Positions 61,449-64,000 of a stretch of 64,000 nt of DNA are shown one piece after another. The stretch comes from Venturia oleaginea. Taxonomy: Eukaryota > Ascomycota > Dothideomycetes > Venturiales > Venturiaceae. The stretch is taken from positions 496,001-560,000 of the forward strand of contig JABMLP010000025.1 in assembly GCA_013176395.1 (NCBI GenBank). The letters are read 5' to 3'. The notes under the pieces are model-generated. The model saw nothing but the letters and a program-made list of their open reading frames with translations. It had not been told where the DNA came from and did not search any database. Position 1 is the first letter of the stretch. Each line of letters begins with the position of its first letter. A program made the position numbers and the translations under genes.

Positions 61449-64000
61449 CAATCAAAGATGCTGTGGACTCCAGAATCGCAGAGGAACAAGCACGCGCCGC
61501 CCATCAACAAGCTTCCCCAACGGCCAGCACTTCGAGACCACGTTCAGGATCACGGACAGGACCTAGAGCTGCATCTCCTTCGAAACGACGAGCCAGGAGA
61601 GAGCAGGATGGAGCTGACAAGCCTCCTCTGCCGACGGGCAAAGGTCCTGATCCCTCAGAATTCGAGCCGGACTTTGTGGTAGGGGAAGATGACAGTAGTC
61701 TTAACGGAACACCAAGTCGGGCAGGGACACCTGCTCAGCTTCCCGCGGCAAAAGATGTAGCCGCGACACCCGCAAAGGACGATGGCACAACAACCTCACA
61801 ATCGGGGCAGAAGGAAGGCGGAGAGGCAGAGAAGATGGCTGCAGAAGGCACACCCCCAGCGACCCCTGCGCAGCTGCCTGACCATGTGCGCCAGAAGCTG
61901 AGGAAGCTCGAAAGGCTGGAGCCAAAATATTCAGGTAGGGCATGGAACAGCCACCATGGCTTATGTTTCTACTGACATGTATGTAGATCTGCTCCGATCA
62001 TATCGCGTTGCCCATGCCCGAATTTCTGCCATTGAGCCCTTCGAAGCCACTCTCCGCGAACACACTCCTCTTACATCCATCAACGAGTCACAAGCTTTGG
62101 TCGAATTTCTCACCCAGAACAACATGAAGACGTCCATGGTCATGGAGGAGATGAAGCGTGTCTTCGGGGAGCTTGCTGAGCTCAAAAAGAAATTGGAACA
62201 GGAGGAGCAAAAGTCAAAGGATGCCCTTGCTGAAGTGGAGCGACTCAAGCAAGAGAAGGTCGCTGCGCCGGAACCCGTAGTTGAGGTCGAGCCGGCCAAG
62301 GATATATCGGCTGAGAAGACCAAGGCCGAAGATGACAGCGAGGATTTCTTTTCGTACGAGAGCGAGCTGCCGCGCTTACAAGACGAGATTAAGGAGTACG
62401 AGAGCAAGCTTAGCAAGATCCAAGAGGAGAACACCAGCCTCAAAGGAGAATTGGCATCGGCAAAAGAATCCGCTGAAAGACTGGTCCGAGATCTGGAGTC
62501 ATCCACGGCGGACCTGCAAGCATTGAAGGATGGCAAAATTCGCACAGAGACCGAGGCTGTTGAGAAGAGCAGGGGACTGCAAAGCACAATCGATGGGCTG
62601 ACCACGAAGTTACAGACGGCCGAGAAGGAATCCGAAGATCGACAACGTGAGAGCGACAAGCAACAAATCCTGACGAATGAATTGGAGCAGAAGGTCAAAG
62701 ATGCGACTGAAGAGTTGAAAGCACTTAAATACATGCGAGAAGAATCGAAATCCACCGACACTTCTGCAAGCGAGACCATCGCTACGTTGGAAAAGAGCCT
62801 TTCAGAACTGCGGAAATCTCAGCAACAGGCCGACAAGCGCAGTGAGACCTTGAACAATCTAGTGCAGACATTGAGGACTCAGCTGCAGGAAGCTCAAGCA
62901 GAGAAGACCCGCCTTGGTTCGGAAATTGAAACCGTCCGGACCGAAGCTCAGAAGGCGAAGGGAACACAAGTAAATGTCTCCGATTCAACACATTTGGAAG
63001 TACCAAAATCGCCGGTCTCTTCCCAACCAGGCGCCAGTACGAGTGCGAAGAAAAAGAACAAGAAGAACAAAAAGAAGGGTGGCAACACAAGCAGCGAAGC
63101 CGCACCAGATTCTAGCACAAGTACGAATGAACTGCCGCCGCCATCGCCCACTGTCTCTACCAGTGGTCATGATACTGAGGCTATTGAGAGAGCTGTGAGA
63201 AAAGCTCTGGCTCCCATGGAAGAGACAGTGCAAAGTCAGAAAGCACAGATTGTTCGACTCGAGGCCAAGATCAAGGACCAGGAAGAGCTACAAGAAGAAA
63301 TTGAGGGCTTGAAAGACGATCTGATCAATGTCGGACAAGATCATGTGACGGCGAAGGATCAAGTCAGAGAGCTCCTGGCTGAGCGGAACGCCTTGAAGAA
63401 AAGCGTGGAAAGACTGGAGAAAGAGATTGCGGAACTAAGGACCAGCAACAAATCAAATGCAGACGCAAGTGAAGCACATAGCTCTTTGACCCGGGAGTTT
63501 CAGGAGCTCAAGCACAAGGCCAACATACTGGAAAGCGATCTTTCTGCAGCCCAACAGCTAGCTGCCTCGCGATTCAAAGAACTGACTGATTTACGGGATA
63601 TTTTGCAGAAGGCTCAGCCGGAGCTCACATCCCTGCGAAACGAAGTCGTTGAGCTGCGTCGATCCAAGGAGGAATTGACTTCGAAGAGTGCGGACCTGAG
63701 ACGACTAGAAGCACGAGGGAAAGATCTCAAAGCGGAGATCGCAAGGTACAAGATGCAACTGTCCGCCAAAGATGTGGATATCCGCTCGTTGAACGACAAG
63801 GTCAACCTTGGCGTTGGCCAGCGTAACACTTTAGAAGACAATATTCGGAGAATACAGCGAGACCTGCAGAGGACACAGAGCGACAAGAACGATGCGATTG
63901 ATGCAAAGGAAAAACTCACCAGAGAGCTGGCGAAGGCCCAAGAGGAGTTACAAACATCACGGACCAAACTTCAGAAGCTGGAACAAGATGTTGCCAGATT
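61449..64000 (+). CDS. Coiled-coil golgin-like protein (Imh1/GRIP type), partial
   Basis: Exons 61449..61934 and 61987..beyond 64000. The 52-nt intron has GTAGGG and TGTAG ends. The exon starts at an acceptor and reads AIKDAVDSRIAEEQARAAHQ, like the N-terminal 'RLKDAIDSRIAEEQA' segment of ascomycete Imh1-type golgins. The first residues are therefore on an unresolved upstream exon. A Ser/Pro-rich part follows (about 10-150), then DLLRSYRVAHARISAIEPFEATLREHTPL, a conserved block. The rest is heptad-repeat coiled coil, broken by a Lys-rich and Ser-rich hinge (KKKNKKNKKKGG). A Golgi-targeting GRIP/GRAB domain would be expected at the C-terminus, outside the window. Such golgins tether vesicles at the trans-Golgi. 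Confidence 0.75.

Noticed and set aside
61961..62779. 272-codon minus-strand frame rich in Ser/Arg
   Set aside because: It is the antisense shadow of the golgin coiled coil; Glu/Lys/Leu heptads give Ser/Phe-rich reverse frames.

Overview
The window looks like nuclear DNA of a filamentous ascomycete (Pezizomycotina). Genes have short introns of about 48-140 nt with GT...AG ends and branch sites such as GCTAAT or CTGAC. The housekeeping proteins have fungal-type architectures. Class-level placement (for example Leotiomycetes or Dothideomycetes) is not possible from sequence reading alone. Exon limits given here come from splice signals and frame arithmetic, not from transcripts.

Region 1 (1-28.3 kb) is mostly ordinary gene space. 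In order: a transposon-like scrap with a long G run; a CENP-P-like kinetochore protein (-) sharing a 182-bp promoter with an OXLD1-type mitochondrial protein (+); a broken HET-domain relic and a decayed or multi-exon membrane-protein gene; a small hydrophobic protein; DPM3 (-) divergent from a SmgGDS-like armadillo protein (+); a large conserved fungal protein (-); a 4-kb gene-poor stretch; the Sec4/Rab8 GTPase (-); an unknown glycine-zipper protein (-); an F-box-like protein (+); a mitochondrial protein (+); and a secreted protein with three cysteine-rich repeats (-).

Region 2 (28.3-45.8 kb) is a degenerating, transposon-filled island. It holds a cytochrome P450 relic split by an hAT-like MITE, which is itself split by an internally deleted pogo/Fot1-family element. 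It also holds an apparently intact C2H2-type protein gene, an apparently intact short-chain dehydrogenase, one solo LTR nested in another (both with perfect 5-bp target duplications), an apparently intact Ty3/gypsy chromovirus with identical LTRs and a 251-bp tandem duplication at one end, an SRPK-like kinase relic that has lost its catalytic core, and an NmrA-like fragment. P450, SDR, NmrA and a C2H2 protein together suggest, as inference only, the remains of a secondary-metabolite locus.

Region 3 (45.8-64 kb) returns to housekeeping genes: a GNAT-like protein, the CCR4-NOT scaffold NOT1 (-), an F-BAR/SH3 cytokinesis-type protein (+), the ER-junction protein lunapark (-), and the 5' part of a coiled-coil golgin (+) that runs off the window. 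The housekeeping genes act in separate processes (kinetochore, mitochondrion, ER mannosylation, exocytosis, mRNA decay, septation, ER and Golgi shape), and I see no operon-like functional grouping among them.
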